Origin: Providencia rettgeri | GTDB lineage: Bacteria; Pseudomonadota; Gammaproteobacteria; Enterobacterales; Enterobacteriaceae | Assembly (NCBI RefSeq): GCF_013255915.1 | Contig: NZ_CP053896.1 | Coordinates: forward strand, 248,001 to 312,000 | DNA length: 64,000 bases | Reading direction: 5' to 3' | Shown here: positions 1 to 10,294 of the stretch, piece after piece | Layout of the letters: every line of letters begins with the position of its first letter | Numbering within the stretch: position 1 is the stretch's first letter | Made by a program: the position numbers and the translations under genes | The notes under the pieces: model-generated | Seen by the model: the letters and a program-made list of their open reading frames with translations, nothing else | What the model was told of the DNA's origin: nothing | The model's database searches: none

Positions 1-621
1 ATAGTCACTAAATTTTACCCCTTCTTCTTGCTTACCTTCTGCAACAGCAGAAACAAGGTGGGCATTTTTCCAAATATAGTCACGAACTTTCGCTAAAAGT
101 GCCGCATCTTCGGCGAAACGCTCCATAAGGATATAACGAGCACCATCTAAGGCGGCTTTGACATCAGCAACACCTTTATCTGCATCGATATACGTTTTTG
201 CAAGTTCGTCAGGTGATTGGCTAGGGTCATTCCATAAGGTGTCCGCTAAAGGCTCAAGCCCTGCTTCGATAGCAATTTGCCCACGGGTGCGACGTTTCGG
301 TTTATAAGGAAGATACAGGTCTTCAAGTTCGGTTTTATTAAGCGTAGTGTCGATAGCGGAGGCAAGCTCTGGAGTCAATTTACCTTGCTCTTCTATCGAT
401 TTGAGAATGGTTTGTTTACGGTCATTTAATTCGCGCAAGTACCCTAAACGGCTTTCTAGCTGGCGAAGCTGAGTATCGTCCAACCCACCGGTAACCTCTT
501 TACGGTAACGTGCAATAAACGGGACAGTATTCCCTTCATCTAATAGTGTGATGGCAGAAAAAACCTGTTTCGGCTGGGCTTGCAGTTCCGCTGCAATAAT
601 TTGGCTTAGAGTTTCATTCAT
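1..621 (-). CDS. tex: Tex RNA-binding transcription accessory protein, N-terminal part (gene runs off the window)
   Basis: The reverse strand encodes about 207 residues beginning [14 protein letters not shown], followed by the conserved Tex N-terminal helical region with [11 protein letters not shown] and [11 protein letters not shown]. Tex (YhgF) is a cytoplasmic nucleic-acid-binding protein of about 770 residues with a YqgF-like domain and a C-terminal S1 domain; only the N-terminal quarter is inside the window. The ATG at 621 is chosen because it gives the family's usual N terminus. It is divergent from greB, as in E. coli. Recognition by similarity is firm; the completeness of the gene cannot be judged. 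Confidence 0.93.
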   Translation of the reverse strand, partial: MNETLSQIIAAELQAQPKQVFSAITLLDEGNTVPFIARYRKEVTGGLDDTQLRQLESRLGYLRELNDRKQTILKSIEEQGKLTPELASAIDTTLNKTELEDLYLPYKPKRRTRGQIAIEAGLEPLADTLWNDPSQSPDELAKTYIDADKGVADVKAALDGARYILMERFAEDAALLAKVRDYIWKNAHLVSAVAEGKQEEGVKFSDY

Positions 622-789
622 GTCGAGTTTAAATACCTACTGAAAGAACAGTTAAAAAATTTACTGCACTGTTATACTTGGTGGTAACGAGAATTTCCAG
701 ACTGAATTTGAGCCTATTGGTAGGAAAGTCTCAGATTATGTTCTATAAAATACTATAATTATGGTTTCACTGATTAATATTCAAAGGTT
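622..789. promoter_or_regulatory. tex/greB divergent intergenic region
   Basis: This 168-bp AT-rich gap separates the divergent starts of tex and greB and should hold both promoters. A TATAAT-like hexamer (tactataatt, about 752-761) lies about 30 bp before greB, and AAAGG at 783-787 is a ribosome binding site for the greB ATG. Promoter calls are by eye. Confidence 0.4.
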
Positions 790-1275
790 ATGACTAAAAG
801 TCTTTTAATTACACGTGAAGGTTGGGATGCATTAGATAAAGAGCTGAAATACCTGTGGAAGGAAGAACGTCCTCGGGTTACTCAATCTGTTTCAGAGGCC
901 GCAGCTCAAGGGGATCGCTCAGAAAATGCAGAATATATTTACGGCAAAAAAAGGTTGCGCGAAATTGATAGACGCATCCGTTTCTTATCCAAAAGATTGG
1001 ATCAATTAAGGATTATCGAGCCTGATCCTCGCCAAGAAGGCCGTGTGTTTTTTGGAGCATGGGTTAAACTAGAAGATGAAAATGAAAATATCAGAATATT
1101 CCGTATCGTCGGTGCTGATGAATTCAACCCTACAAAACAATGGATTTCAATTGATTCTCCCGTAGCACGAGCCTTGATAGGTAAACAGGTTGATGATGAA
1201 ATAACAGTAAATACGCCAGGAGGGCAGGTGACTTATTTTGTGTTAGAAATAAGCTACCAGCCACTAACCACCTGA
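790..1275 (+). CDS. greB: Transcript cleavage factor GreB
   Basis: The 161-residue protein (E. coli GreB is 158) has the N-terminal antiparallel coiled coil, including the acidic tip GDRSENAEY that reaches into the RNA polymerase secondary channel, followed by the C-terminal FKBP-like domain. GreB rescues backtracked RNA polymerase by stimulating cleavage of the nascent RNA 3' end. The length, the YIYGKKRLREIDRRIRFL helix typical of GreB rather than GreA, and the tex-greB-ompR neighbourhood support the name. ATG 790 follows a good AAAGG ribosome binding site. Confidence 0.96.
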   Translation: MTKSLLITREGWDALDKELKYLWKEERPRVTQSVSEAAAQGDRSENAEYIYGKKRLREIDRRIRFLSKRLDQLRIIEPDPRQEGRVFFGAWVKLEDENENIRIFRIVGADEFNPTKQWISIDSPVARALIGKQVDDEITVNTPGGQVTYFVLEISYQPLTT

Positions 1276-1391
1276 AGTGTAAAATGATTCATTAAATCCT
1301 ACGTTAGTGGTAAATTAGTGAGCATTAATATTGTTTTACTTACATTCATTAAAAAAATAATTTGAAAGATGCACATCTTGAGGGCTACAAA

Positions 1392-2111
1392 ATGCAGGAA
1401 AGTTATAAGGTTCTTGTCGTCGATGATGATATGCGTTTACGTGCACTGCTGGAACGTTACCTCACTGAGCAGGGTTTTCAGGTAAGGAGTGCCGCGAACG
1501 CAGAACAGATGGACAGAATCCTGACAAGAGAATCTATTCATCTGATCGTCTTAGATCTAATGCTACCGGGTGAAGATGGCTTATCAATTTGCCGTCGCTT
1601 ACGTAGTCAAAATAACCCAATTCCTATTATTATGGTAACAGCGAAAGGCGAAGAAGTTGATCGCATCGTTGGCTTAGAAATCGGTGCGGACGACTATATT
1701 CCAAAACCTTTTAATCCACGGGAATTGCTAGCTCGTATTCGTGCGGTTTTACGTCGCCAAGCTAATGAATTACCGGGTGCGCCATCTCAAGATGATGCGA
1801 TAATTACTTTTGGTAAATTTAAATTAAATCTTGGGACACGAGAAATGTTCCAAGGTGATGAGAATATGCCATTAACCAGCGGTGAATTCGCGGTGTTAAA
1901 AGTGTTGGTTTCTTACCCAAGGGAACCGTTATCTCGTGACAAGTTAATGAGCTTAGCGCGAGGTCGTGAATACAGTGCGATGGAACGTTCAATCGATGTT
2001 CAAATTTCACGTTTACGCCGCATGGTTGAAGAAGACCCAGCACACCCTCGTTATATCCAGACGGTTTGGGGCTTGGGCTATGTGTTTGTTCCTGATGGAA
2101 GTAAAGCATGA
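1392..2111 (+). CDS. ompR: Osmolarity response regulator OmpR
   Basis: The 239-residue protein is nearly identical to E. coli OmpR. It has an N-terminal receiver domain with the acidic pocket VVDDD, the phosphoacceptor Asp55 in VLDLMLPG and the conserved Lys in IPKPFNP. A C-terminal winged-helix DNA-binding domain ends in the typical [12 protein letters not shown]. It controls porin and other envelope genes in response to osmolarity and pH. The ATG at 1392 is chosen over the upstream in-frame 1362 because it gives the exact family N terminus [13 protein letters not shown] and length. It overlaps envZ by 4 bp (ATGA), so the two genes are translationally coupled. Confidence 0.97.
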   Translation: MQESYKVLVVDDDMRLRALLERYLTEQGFQVRSAANAEQMDRILTRESIHLIVLDLMLPGEDGLSICRRLRSQNNPIPIIMVTAKGEEVDRIVGLEIGADDYIPKPFNPRELLARIRAVLRRQANELPGAPSQDDAIITFGKFKLNLGTREMFQGDENMPLTSGEFAVLKVLVSYPREPLSRDKLMSLARGREYSAMERSIDVQISRLRRMVEEDPAHPRYIQTVWGLGYVFVPDGSKA

Positions 2112-3439
2112 AGCGACTGAGGTTCTCAAGGCGTAGTACATTTTCTCGCTCGTTATTTTTATTTGTAGCCTTACTGTTTGCGAGTCTCGTAACCAGTTAT
2201 ATGGTCGTGTTGAATTTTGTTGTAATGCCTAGCTTACAGCAATTCAACAAGGTACTGGCATACGAAGTAAGAACATTAATGACAGAGAAAATGGTTCTAC
2301 AAGATGGAACCTCAGTGCGGGTATCTCCCGCGTTGCGTAAGAAAATCTACAATGAATTAGGAATTACCTTTTATGCACATTCAGCGGCGATGGAAGAAGG
2401 GCTGAATTGGGCAAAAGAGTATGATTTTCTAAGTGAACATATGTCGGAATATATTGGTGGTAAGGCGAGTGTTCACCTTGAATTAGGCCGAGAATACCCC
2501 ATTCTATGGCTAACGTCTTATCTCGCACCTGATATTTGGGTGCGAGTTCCACTGACTGAAATCGGCCAAAATCAGTTCTCCCTTGTTTTTCGCTATACAT
2601 TAACAATTTTTCTCACCATTTTTGCAGGGGTATGGTTGTATATACGCTACCAGAACAAGCCGTTGCTTGAATTGGAATACCACGCAGGTGAAGTCGGCAA
2701 AGGGGTAATTTTACCCCCAATGCAGGAAAAAGGCGCCACTGAGGTTAGAGCTGCTATTCGTTCTTTTAACCACATGGCTGCAGGGATTAAAACCTTAGAA
2801 AATGACCGAACTGTCTTAATGGCAGGGGTAAGTCATGACCTAAGAACTCCCTTAACCCGTATTCGTTTAGCGACAGAAATGATGAGCCCAGAAGATAGCT
2901 ATCTGGCTGAATCTATTAATAAAGATATTGAAGAGTGTGATGCGATCATCGGCCAATTCATGTCTTATCTGAAAACAGGTCAAGAAATGGATATGGAATT
3001 CTGTGACCTTAACGCTATTTTAATGGAAGCGGTGAACTCAGAAAGTAATGTCATCGGTGAAATTGAAACCGCACTTGAGCCTGGCTCAATGATTGTTAAT
3101 GGTAACCCATTAGCAATTAAACGCGCGATTACCAATATGATTGTTAACGCTTACCGCTATGGTAATGGCTGGATCAAAGTCAGTAGTGGAAAAACGGAAG
3201 ACTCCGTTTGGTTCCAAGTCGAAGATGACGGTGCAGGTATCAAAGAAGAAGACATTCATCGCCTGTTCCAGCCATTTGTACAGGGTGAAAAAGCTCGTAG
3301 CAACAAAGGCACAGGGCTAGGGCTAGCGATTATTCGCCGAATTGTCGATGCTCATGAAGGGAGCATTGAGATCCATAAGAGTGAGCGTGGTGGGTTTGCG
3401 ATTAGGGCTTTGCTGCCTCTTAAAGAGAAAGAAGACTAA
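2108..3439 (+). CDS. envZ: Osmosensor histidine kinase EnvZ
   Basis: The 443-residue inner-membrane kinase and phosphatase is the partner of OmpR. It has an N-terminal membrane segment (about residues 15-40), a periplasmic domain, a second membrane segment (about 160-180), a HAMP domain, and a dimerisation/phosphoacceptor domain with His243 in [13 protein letters not shown]. The ATPase domain has N, G1 and G2 boxes ([27 protein letters not shown]). It is a few residues shorter at the C terminus than E. coli EnvZ (450), and its TAA stop directly abuts an ERIC-like repeat, so the repeat may have set the present end of the gene. Confidence 0.96.
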   Translation: MKRLRFSRRSTFSRSLFLFVALLFASLVTSYMVVLNFVVMPSLQQFNKVLAYEVRTLMTEKMVLQDGTSVRVSPALRKKIYNELGITFYAHSAAMEEGLNWAKEYDFLSEHMSEYIGGKASVHLELGREYPILWLTSYLAPDIWVRVPLTEIGQNQFSLVFRYTLTIFLTIFAGVWLYIRYQNKPLLELEYHAGEVGKGVILPPMQEKGATEVRAAIRSFNHMAAGIKTLENDRTVLMAGVSHDLRTPLTRIRLATEMMSPEDSYLAESINKDIEECDAIIGQFMSYLKTGQEMDMEFCDLNAILMEAVNSESNVIGEIETALEPGSMIVNGNPLAIKRAITNMIVNAYRYGNGWIKVSSGKTEDSVWFQVEDDGAGIKEEDIHRLFQPFVQGEKARSNKGTGLGLAIIRRIVDAHEGSIEIHKSERGGFAIRALLPLKEKED

Positions 3440-3970
3440 ATACTCTTCACACTTTGCGCTGCAGCGTTGTTGGCTGCGTTCGGCTACTCGGGTCACATAC
3501 TTGTGTATGCTCTCCGAGATATCCTCACTTGCCGCCTAGCCGCAACACAAATTGTTTTGAGTATTATTTGTATCAAGTAGGAAAAGAGGCTATCTTTTTT
3601 GGCGCCTACCTACAACTTGAACTATTTAGAGCTATCCTTTTACTCTTCACACTTTGTGCCGCAGCGTTGTTGGCTGCGTTCGGCTACTCAGGTCACATAC
3701 TTGTGTATGCTCTCCGAGATATCCTCACTTGCCGCCTAGCCGCAACACAAATTGTTTTGAGTATTATTTGTATCAAGTAGGAAAAGAGGCTATCTTTTTT
3801 GGCGCCTACCTACAACTTGAACTATTTAGAGCTATCCTTTTACTCTTCACACTTTGTGCCGCAGCGTTGTTGGCTGCGTTCGGCTACTCAGGTCACATAC
3901 TTGTGTATGCTCTCCGAGATATCCTCACTTGCCGCCTAGCTGCAACACAAATTGTTTTGAGTATTATTTT
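3440..3970 (+). repeat. Tandem array of 200-bp units, each with an ERIC-like palindrome
   Basis: Units start at 3441, 3641 and 3841 with the same tactcttcac sequence. The first two are complete 200-bp copies differing at only a few positions. The third contains only the first 130 bp. Each unit is an approximately 130-bp imperfect palindrome whose centre (gggtcacatacttgtgtatg ... ctccgaga) resembles the ERIC/IRU core, plus a 70-bp linker. The linker ends in tacaacttgaactatttaga, the right end of another ERIC-like element. Apparent open reading frames here (3454-3780, 3654-4046) are by-products of the repetition. Confidence 0.85.
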
Positions 3971-4129
3971 ATGGTTGCAGGATAAAAATATTTTTCGCTT
4001 TTATGACAGTCTGTCATTTTTCTGTTTGACGTCAGCTTTGAAATAATAGTTTTTTAACTATTTGAATTTTATAATATAAAATCTAATTCATCTTCGTTTT
4101 TGTTTCCTCGCCAGTGAAAAAATCAGCAA

Positions 4130-4190
4130 TTGTCATAAAACTGTCATAAAAACGACATGTTGTCGTAACTAAATTGTCCTATTTTTCCTA
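4130..4190 (+). promoter_or_regulatory. Pho box and promoter of the pst operon
   Basis: TTGTCATAAAACTGTCATAA at 4130-4149 fits the PhoB-binding Pho box (two 7-bp direct repeats 11 bp apart). It is followed by a degenerate second box at 4152-4170, which contains the palindrome acgacatgttgtcgt, and by the -10 region tgtcctattttt around 4176-4186. This matches the layout of the E. coli pstS promoter, so the operon is expected to be induced by phosphate starvation through PhoB. Confidence 0.85.
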
Positions 4191-4249
4191 CCGTGACATA
4201 CACCCAACAATTTCATACTTGATTGTTTCTATACATCCCCGGAGGGATT

Positions 4250-5293
4250 ATGAAAATGACGCGTACCACCTTAGCAAGCGTAATGGCAGCAACTTTATCT
4301 CTGACTGCAATGTCTTCTTTTGCTGCTACCAGCCTGACCGGAGCTGGCGCGACCTTTCCTGCTCCTGTTTATGCGAAGTGGGCAGACTCTTATCAGAAAG
4401 AAACAGGTAATAAAGTAAACTATCAGGGGATTGGTTCTTCTGGTGGTGTCAAACAAATCAATGCAAAAACAGTTGATTTCGGTGCATCTGATGCCCCATT
4501 AACTGATGAAAAATTAAAAGAAGATGGCTTGTTCCAGTTCCCAACTGTTATCGGTGGTGTGGTACTGGCTGTTAATGTAAAAGGAATTGAGTCAGGGCAG
4601 CTGACTTTAGATGGCAACACATTAGGTGACATCTATTTAGGTAAAATTACCAAATGGAATGACCCAGCAATCGCTAAATTGAACCCAAATGTTAGTTTGC
4701 CAGACCAAGCTATCGCAGTTGTTAGACGTTCTGACGGTTCTGGTACCACGTTCGTATTCACCAGCTACCTTGCTAAAGTCAGTGCAAGCTGGAAATCAGA
4801 CGTTGGCGCGGGTTCTACCGTTAACTGGCCGAAAAATAGCGTAGGTGGTAAAGGTAATGATGGCGTTGCAGCTTTCGTACAGCGTCTACCAGGTTCTATC
4901 GGTTATGTTGAATATGCATACGCAAAACAGAACAACCTTGCGTATACTAAATTAATCTCTGCTGATGGCGAGGCGGTTTCACCAACGGGTGAAAGTTTCA
5001 GTGCCGCAGCGAAGAAAGTTGACTGGTCTAAATCTTTTGCACAAGATTTAACAAACCGTGATGGCGCGAATGCATGGCCGATTACTTCAACCACATTTAT
5101 CTTAGTTCACAAGCAGCAAGCGAATGCGGAAAAAGGCAAAGCGGTTCTTGACTTCTTCAACTGGGCTTATGATAAAGGTGGTAAACAAGCTGAGGCATTA
5201 GATTACGCAATTTTACCTCAAGAAGTCGTGACCGCAGTACGTGCAGCATGGAAAACAGAAGTTAAAGATAGCCAAGGTAAAGCATTATTCTAG
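4250..5293 (+). CDS. pstS: Phosphate ABC transporter periplasmic binding protein PstS
   Basis: The 347-residue precursor (E. coli 346) has a Sec signal peptide ending SSFA-ATS and a mature start [14 protein letters not shown]. The phosphate-binding residues lie in motifs such as [15 protein letters not shown] and [12 protein letters not shown]. It binds periplasmic phosphate and delivers it to the PstCA permease. The ATG at 4250 is chosen because GGAGG at 4241-4245 precedes it and [10 protein letters not shown] matches the family; the upstream in-frame codon at 4223 has no support. First gene of pstSCAB-phoU. Confidence 0.97.
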   Translation: MKMTRTTLASVMAATLSLTAMSSFAATSLTGAGATFPAPVYAKWADSYQKETGNKVNYQGIGSSGGVKQINAKTVDFGASDAPLTDEKLKEDGLFQFPTVIGGVVLAVNVKGIESGQLTLDGNTLGDIYLGKITKWNDPAIAKLNPNVSLPDQAIAVVRRSDGSGTTFVFTSYLAKVSASWKSDVGAGSTVNWPKNSVGGKGNDGVAAFVQRLPGSIGYVEYAYAKQNNLAYTKLISADGEAVSPTGESFSAAAKKVDWSKSFAQDLTNRDGANAWPITSTTFILVHKQQANAEKGKAVLDFFNWAYDKGGKQAEALDYAILPQEVVTAVRAAWKTEVKDSQGKALF

Positions 5294-5333
5294 GTGAACT
5301 TAGGTTTTCTAAGTGCACTTAGGGTTGGAAATG

Positions 5334-5366
5334 GCGGGTAAGTGCTGAGGAACAGGGCTTACCCGC
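5334..5366 (+). promoter_or_regulatory. Stem-loop between pstS and pstC
   Basis: GCGGGTAAG ... CTTACCCGC forms a 9-bp perfect stem with a loop of about 15 nt and no following T run. In this place it may act as an mRNA 3'-stabilising or attenuating structure that lets pstS be made in excess over the permease genes; this role is inferred. Confidence 0.6.
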
Positions 5367-5408
5367 TCATCGTTGTAACGCAATCCTGTAGAAAAGAGCA
5401 GGAATGAA

Positions 5409-6380
5409 ATGAGAACAAAGCGCATGGCCGAGAAAACAACGGCATTTAGAGCTCCCAGCAAATCAGGTGATGTGATTTTTAGTGCATTGGTAAAGATTGC
5501 CGCGCTCATCACTTTGTTAATGCTCGGAGGCATTATTATTTCCCTTATTTTTGCATCTTGGCCAAGTATGCAAAAGTTTGGGTTTTCGTTTTTGTGGACC
5601 AAAGAATGGGATGCACCGGCTGAAGAATTCGGTGCTCTTGTGCCTATTTACGGCACTATCGTTACATCGTTAATTGCTCTGATTATCGCCGTTCCCGTTA
5701 GTTTTGGTATAGCACTGTTCCTAACAGAACTGGCACCCAATTGGTTAAAACGTCCTCTTGGTATCGCGATTGAACTTCTTGCTGCTATCCCAAGTATCGT
5801 TTATGGGATGTGGGGGTTATTTGTCTTTGCTCCTCTGTTTGCAGAATATTTCCAAGAGCCAGTTGGTAATGTGATGTCGAGTGTGCCGATTGTCGGTGAA
5901 TTATTTTCAGGGCCTGCATTCGGGATCGGTATTTTAGCAGCGGGGATAATCCTCGCGATTATGATTATTCCTTACATTGCGTCAGTGATGCGCGATGTAT
6001 TTGAACAAACGCCTGTGATGATGAAAGAGTCAGCTTACGGCATTGGCTGTACGACATGGGAAGTGATTTGGAATATCGTACTGCCGTATACCCGCAATGG
6101 GGTAATTGGTGGGGTAATGTTAGGCCTTGGCCGTGCACTGGGTGAAACCATGGCGGTGACGTTCGTGATTGGTAATACTTACCAACTTGATAGCGCATCA
6201 CTGTTTATGCCAGGTAACAGTATCACCTCGGCACTGGCAAATGAGTTTGCGGAAGCAGAGAGCGGTTTACATACCTCGGCCTTGATGGAACTTGGACTTA
6301 TCCTGTTTGTTATCACTTTTATTGTGTTAGCAATTTCCAAGTTGATGGTCATGCGTCTTGCGAAGAATGAGGGCCGTTAA
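5409..6380 (+). CDS. pstC: Phosphate ABC transporter permease PstC
   Basis: The 323-residue inner-membrane protein (E. coli 319) has about six membrane helices and the BPD_transp_1 (MetI-like) domain, including the EAA-type loop [20 protein letters not shown] that contacts the ATPase. With PstA it forms the channel for phosphate import. ATG 5409 follows a purine-rich caggaa site; MAEKTTAF at 5424 is a possible alternative. It is 115 bp after pstS across a stem-loop and 1 bp before pstA. Confidence 0.96.
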   Translation: MRTKRMAEKTTAFRAPSKSGDVIFSALVKIAALITLLMLGGIIISLIFASWPSMQKFGFSFLWTKEWDAPAEEFGALVPIYGTIVTSLIALIIAVPVSFGIALFLTELAPNWLKRPLGIAIELLAAIPSIVYGMWGLFVFAPLFAEYFQEPVGNVMSSVPIVGELFSGPAFGIGILAAGIILAIMIIPYIASVMRDVFEQTPVMMKESAYGIGCTTWEVIWNIVLPYTRNGVIGGVMLGLGRALGETMAVTFVIGNTYQLDSASLFMPGNSITSALANEFAEAESGLHTSALMELGLILFVITFIVLAISKLMVMRLAKNEGR

Positions 6381-6381
6381 T

Positions 6382-7263
6382 ATGTCGATATCTCAACCTA
6401 TCGCAGTGAATGAAAAAGAACGAGCACGCCGTCAAGCGTGGCGTCGTCAAGTTAACAGAATGGCTCTATTTGTCTCAATGTTAACCATGGCTTTCGGCTT
6501 GTTCTGGTTAGTGTGGATTTTGTTTTCTACAGTCACTAAAGGGATTGATGGCATGTCCCTCAATTTGTTTACTGAAATGACTCCACCACCGAATACTGAA
6601 GGTGGCGGGCTGGCAAATGCCATCGTAGGTAGTGGTTTATTAATCTTATGGGCGACAGTTATTGGTACGCCTTTAGGGATTTTAGCGGGAATTTATTTAG
6701 CAGAATATGGCCGTAAGTCATGGCTAGCTTCAGTCACCCGCTTTATTAATGACATTTTATTATCAGCTCCGTCTATCGTTGTAGGGTTGTTTGTGTACAC
6801 CATTGTGGTTGCTCAAATGCAGCACTTCTCGGGTTGGGCTGGGGTTGTGGCGCTTGCATTGCTGCAAATTCCAATTGTTATCCGAACCACTGAAAACATG
6901 TTGAAATTAGTTCCGGATAGCTTACGTGAAGCCGCTTATGCACTTGGCACACCAAAATGGAAAATGATTTTATCTATTACGCTAAAAGCATCTGTGTCAG
7001 GGATTATCACTGGGATCTTGCTTGCAATTGCGCGTATTGCTGGGGAAACCGCACCGCTTCTGTTTACTTCTCTGTCAAATCAGTTCTGGAGTACAGATAT
7101 GAGCGAACCAATTGCTAACTTACCGGTGACAATCTTCAAATTTGCAATGAGTCCATTCTCCGAATGGCAAGAGCTTGCATGGGCAGGGGTTCTGTTAATT
7201 ACCCTATGTGTTCTGCTCATTAACATCATTGCACGTGTTGTGTTCGCACAGAAAAAACACTAA
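6382..7263 (+). CDS. pstA: Phosphate ABC transporter permease PstA
   Basis: The 293-residue membrane permease has strong similarity to E. coli PstA (296). It shows several hydrophobic helices, the shared motif [16 protein letters not shown] and the EAA loop [15 protein letters not shown]. It partners PstC in the phosphate channel. The ATG at 6382 is chosen because gaggg at 6369-6373 is a good ribosome binding site and the start lies 1 bp after the pstC stop; the earlier in-frame 6358 lies inside pstC. Confidence 0.95.
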   Translation: MSISQPIAVNEKERARRQAWRRQVNRMALFVSMLTMAFGLFWLVWILFSTVTKGIDGMSLNLFTEMTPPPNTEGGGLANAIVGSGLLILWATVIGTPLGILAGIYLAEYGRKSWLASVTRFINDILLSAPSIVVGLFVYTIVVAQMQHFSGWAGVVALALLQIPIVIRTTENMLKLVPDSLREAAYALGTPKWKMILSITLKASVSGIITGILLAIARIAGETAPLLFTSLSNQFWSTDMSEPIANLPVTIFKFAMSPFSEWQELAWAGVLLITLCVLLINIIARVVFAQKKH

Positions 7264-7301
7264 GCGCCAGATAAATAAAGATTTAGAGAGAAAAGCAAAC
7301 C

Positions 7302-8078
7302 ATGATTAATGCAAACGATATTGCAAATAGTAAAATTAAAGTACGTGACCTCAACTTCTATTATGGCAAGTTTCACGCACTGAAAAATATCTCTTTAGAC
7401 ATTGAAAAAAATAAAGTAACTGCGTTTATCGGCCCATCAGGCTGTGGTAAATCGACGTTATTACGTACCTTCAATAAAATGTATGAATTGTATGGCGAGC
7501 AGCGCGCAGAAGGTGAAATTTTACTGGATGGTCAAAATATCCTGACAGATAAACAAGATATTGCGTTATTGCGTGCGAAAGTCGGAATGGTTTTCCAAAA
7601 ACCAACACCATTCCCGATGTCAATCTACGATAATATTGCATTTGGTGTGCGTTTATTTGAAAAATTATCCCGCGTGGAAATGGATGAACGTGTGCAGTGG
7701 GCGTTAACAAAGGCTGCATTATGGAATGAAACCAAAGATAAGTTACACCAAAGTGGTTATAGCTTATCGGGTGGGCAGCAACAGCGTCTCTGTATTGCTC
7801 GTGGTATTGCTATTCGTCCAGAAGTTTTATTGTTGGATGAGCCCTGTTCTGCTCTTGACCCAATTTCAACCGGTCGAATTGAAGAACTGATTAGTGAATT
7901 AAAGTCAGAATACACCGTGGTAATTGTTACCCACAATATGCAACAAGCAGCACGCTGTTCTGATTATACGGCTTTCATGTATTTAGGGGAGTTAGTTGAG
8001 TTTAATCATACTGACAAAATGTTTACTACCCCAGAAATGAAGCAAACTGAAGATTATATTACTGGCCGCTACGGTTGA
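7302..8078 (+). CDS. pstB: Phosphate ABC transporter ATPase PstB
   Basis: The 258-residue cytoplasmic ATPase (E. coli 257) has Walker [11 protein letters not shown]-loop [10 protein letters not shown], signature LSGGQQQR, Walker B VLLLDEP and the switch His in VTHNM. It powers phosphate import by PstCA. It follows pstA by 38 bp and is followed by phoU after 13 bp, within one operon. Confidence 0.97.
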   Translation: MINANDIANSKIKVRDLNFYYGKFHALKNISLDIEKNKVTAFIGPSGCGKSTLLRTFNKMYELYGEQRAEGEILLDGQNILTDKQDIALLRAKVGMVFQKPTPFPMSIYDNIAFGVRLFEKLSRVEMDERVQWALTKAALWNETKDKLHQSGYSLSGGQQQRLCIARGIAIRPEVLLLDEPCSALDPISTGRIEELISELKSEYTVVIVTHNMQQAARCSDYTAFMYLGELVEFNHTDKMFTTPEMKQTEDYITGRYG

Positions 8079-8091
8079 TATGGAGCCGACG

Positions 8092-8805
8092 ATGGATACG
8101 CTGAATCACAACAAACATATATCGGGGCAGTTCAATGCTGAACTGGAACATATCCATACTGAATTGATGACGATGGGGGGGCTGGTCGAAGAACAGCTTA
8201 CCAAAGCCATTACGGCCATGCATAATCAGGATGAAGCCTTAGCGCGTGAAGTTATCGAAAATGACCATAAAGTCAATATGATGGAAGTGGCCATTGATGA
8301 AGAATGCGTTAAGATCATCGCGAAACGCCAACCAACGGCGAGTGATTTGCGCCTGATTATGGCAATTTCAAAAACCATTGCTGAGCTGGAAAGAATCGGC
8401 GATGTTGCAGACAAAATTTGCCAAACTGCATTGGAAAAATTCTCTCATCAACATCAGCCTCTGTTAGTGAGCTTAGAATCATTAGGCCGCCATACAGTGC
8501 AAATGCTACATGATGTATTAGATGCATTCGCACGAATGGATCTCGAAGAAGCCATTCGTATTTACCGTGAAGATGAGAAAGTTGACCAAGAGTATGAGGG
8601 CATCGTACGCCAATTGATGACCTATATGATGGAAGACCCTCGGACGATCCCAAGTGTATTAACGGCATTGTTCTGCGCACGTTCAATTGAGCGCATCGGT
8701 GACCGCTGCCAAAATATCTGTGAGTTTATTTTCTACTATGTGAAGGGGCAGGATTTCCGTCATGTGGGTGGGGATAGTCTTGAAAAGATGCTAACGAACA
8801 AATAA
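8092..8805 (+). CDS. phoU: Phosphate signalling regulator PhoU
   Basis: The 237-residue all-helical protein has two PhoU repeats with the metal-binding motifs [12 protein letters not shown] and [12 protein letters not shown]. PhoU links the Pst transporter to the PhoR kinase and shuts off the Pho regulon when phosphate is plentiful. The ATG at 8092 gives [15 protein letters not shown] as in the family and has tggag at 8081-8085. It ends a few residues earlier than E. coli PhoU, and its TAA stop directly abuts an ERIC-like repeat. Confidence 0.96.
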   Translation: MDTLNHNKHISGQFNAELEHIHTELMTMGGLVEEQLTKAITAMHNQDEALAREVIENDHKVNMMEVAIDEECVKIIAKRQPTASDLRLIMAISKTIAELERIGDVADKICQTALEKFSHQHQPLLVSLESLGRHTVQMLHDVLDAFARMDLEEAIRIYREDEKVDQEYEGIVRQLMTYMMEDPRTIPSVLTALFCARSIERIGDRCQNICEFIFYYVKGQDFRHVGGDSLEKMLTNK

Positions 8806-8930
8806 ATGCTCGTCATATTTCGTACTGTGGCGGTGTTGGCTTCGCTCGGCTACTCGGGTCACATACTGGTGTATGCTCCCCGAGATATCCTTGCTTGCCG
8901 CCTAGCCACAATACGAACTATTTAGAGCAT
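8806..8930 (+). repeat. ERIC-like palindromic repeat
   Basis: This 125-bp imperfect palindrome has matching ends (atgctcgtcat ... tttagagcat) and the centre gggtcacatactggtgtatg / ctccccgaga. It is of the same family as the copies after envZ, adeP, yihI and hemN, and begins directly after the phoU stop codon. Confidence 0.85.
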
Positions 8931-8933
8931 AAA

Positions 8934-9057
8934 CGCTGGTCATATTTCGTGCTGTGGCGGTGTTGGCTTCGCTCGGCTACTCGGGTCACATACTGATGTA
9001 TGCTCCCCGAAATATCCTAGCTTGGTGCCTAGCCACAATACGAACTATTTAGAGCAT
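8934..9057 (+). repeat. ERIC-like palindromic repeat, second tandem copy
   Basis: This second copy lies 3 bp after the preceding one and has the same orientation (acgctggtcat ... tttagagcat). The right half carries extra changes (ccgaaatatcctagcttggt), so the copies have diverged and are not a recent duplication. Confidence 0.83.
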
Positions 9058-9195
9058 TGATACGTTTGAACAGTTATTTCTTTAATGACTATTGGCGTAT
9101 ATTTTCAGGTACAAAGCATCTAAAAATTTAGCTTAAGATTTTTATACCGACTTTCTTCTTGCTCAATAAGAGTCTATTGATGGTTTAACCATGTT

Positions 9196-9226
9196 GGGGC
9201 CTTTGTACAAAGCTTGCCCCTTTTTT
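9196..9226 (+). terminator. Rho-independent terminator after the pst-phoU region
   Basis: GGGGC (9196-9200), the inner palindrome ctttgtacaaag and GCCCC (9216-9220) form a stem followed by TTTTTT. It most likely ends transcripts that read from phoU through the ERIC-like elements. Confidence 0.75.
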
Positions 9227-9344
9227 GTGTGGTTTTATATTCTATTTTGTTATAAATATATTATTTAATATTATTTCAAGTGCTAAGCAATAGTTGATAG
9301 CTTGTGATGGTCGATTTACAAAAATTTACCGTCAGGGGTGTTCA

Positions 9345-10184
9345 ATGAAAGCTCGTATTCTAACGACTGTTTTACTTACAGGTTTAGCGCTGACAGCGAA
9401 TGTCGCTAGCGCAGATAAATTAGATGATATCAAACAAGCGGGTGTGATCCGCATTTCAGTATTTGATAGTAACCCACCATTTGGTTTTATTGACCCACAA
9501 ACTAAAAAATTAGCGGGTTATGATGTTGATATTGCGCAAGAAATTGCAGATGGCCTAGGGGTAAAACTTGAGCTTCGTCCAACTAATCCAGCAAATCGCA
9601 TTCCACTTCTAACTTCAGGTAAAGTTGACTTGATTGGTGCTAACTTCACCATTACAGATGAACGCGCAAAACAAGTTGATTTCTCAATTCCTGATTTTGC
9701 GACAGGCCAAAAATTTATTGCCCGTAAAGGCGTATTAAAAACACCTGACGACATCAAACCACTGCGTATTGGCGCAGACAAAGGTACTGTGCAGGAAGTG
9801 ACTCTGCGTGAGCGGTTCCCTGAGACTAAAGTGATTTCTTATGACGATACCCCACAAGCTTTCGCTGCACTGCGTAATGGTAACGTCCAAGCTATCACAC
9901 AAGATGATGCAAAACTGGTGGGCTTATTAGGTAATTTACCTGAAAAAGTGAAAGCAGATTTTGAGATTTCCCCATTTAGCCTGACGAAAGAATACCAAGC
10001 ATTGGCAGCAAGCAAAGGTGAAACGCGTTTGGTTGAAAACGTCAACGAAACACTGTTGAAACTGGAGAAAGAAGGTAAAGCCGAGGTGATCTATAACCGC
10101 TGGTTTGGGCCAGATACCAAAGCTGCACAGCCACGCGGAGACTTTAAATTCGCACCACTGAGTGAGCAACAGCCACAGTCTTAA
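9345..10184 (+). CDS. Polar amino acid ABC transporter, periplasmic binding protein (family 3)
   Basis: The 279-residue precursor has a clear Sec signal peptide (MKARILTTVLLTGLALTANV, cleavage near ASA-DK). The mature protein has the SBP_bac_3 fold: VIRISVFDSNPPFGF near the N terminus, then GYDVDIAQEIADGLGV, NRIPLLTSGKVDLIGANFTI and TDERAKQVDFS. Family members bind polar or acidic amino acids; the exact ligand cannot be read from sequence. ATG 9345 is chosen because the signal peptide starts there and caggggtg precedes it. Two permease genes follow, but no ATPase. Confidence 0.88.
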   Translation: MKARILTTVLLTGLALTANVASADKLDDIKQAGVIRISVFDSNPPFGFIDPQTKKLAGYDVDIAQEIADGLGVKLELRPTNPANRIPLLTSGKVDLIGANFTITDERAKQVDFSIPDFATGQKFIARKGVLKTPDDIKPLRIGADKGTVQEVTLRERFPETKVISYDDTPQAFAALRNGNVQAITQDDAKLVGLLGNLPEKVKADFEISPFSLTKEYQALAASKGETRLVENVNETLLKLEKEGKAEVIYNRWFGPDTKAAQPRGDFKFAPLSEQQPQS

Positions 10185-10215
10185 TGGGTAACGGTAAGTA
10201 CTCAGTGATTTGAAG

Positions 10216-10234
10216 CCCCGCACTCTGTGTGGGG
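10216..10234 (+). promoter_or_regulatory. Stem-loop between binding-protein and permease genes
   Basis: CCCCgCA-ctctg-TGtGGGG forms a short G+C-rich stem in the 110-bp gap. Only ttctt follows, so it is a weak terminator at most. As in other transporter operons it may lower permease expression relative to the binding protein (inference). Confidence 0.5.
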
Positions 10235-10294
10235 TTCTTGGTTATAAAGGATGAGTTTTTAATCACAAGCTGTGAAGGCAATAGGTCGTGAACA

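Noticed and set aside
3440-3970. CRISPR-like array
   Set aside because: Unit length is 200 bp, all parts including the linker are repeated, and there are no variable spacers or cas genes.
3454-4046. Overlapping open reading frames of about 108 and 130 codons
   Set aside because: They run through the near-identical 200-bp repeat units and encode the same residues twice; no ribosome binding site, no homology, explained by the repeats.
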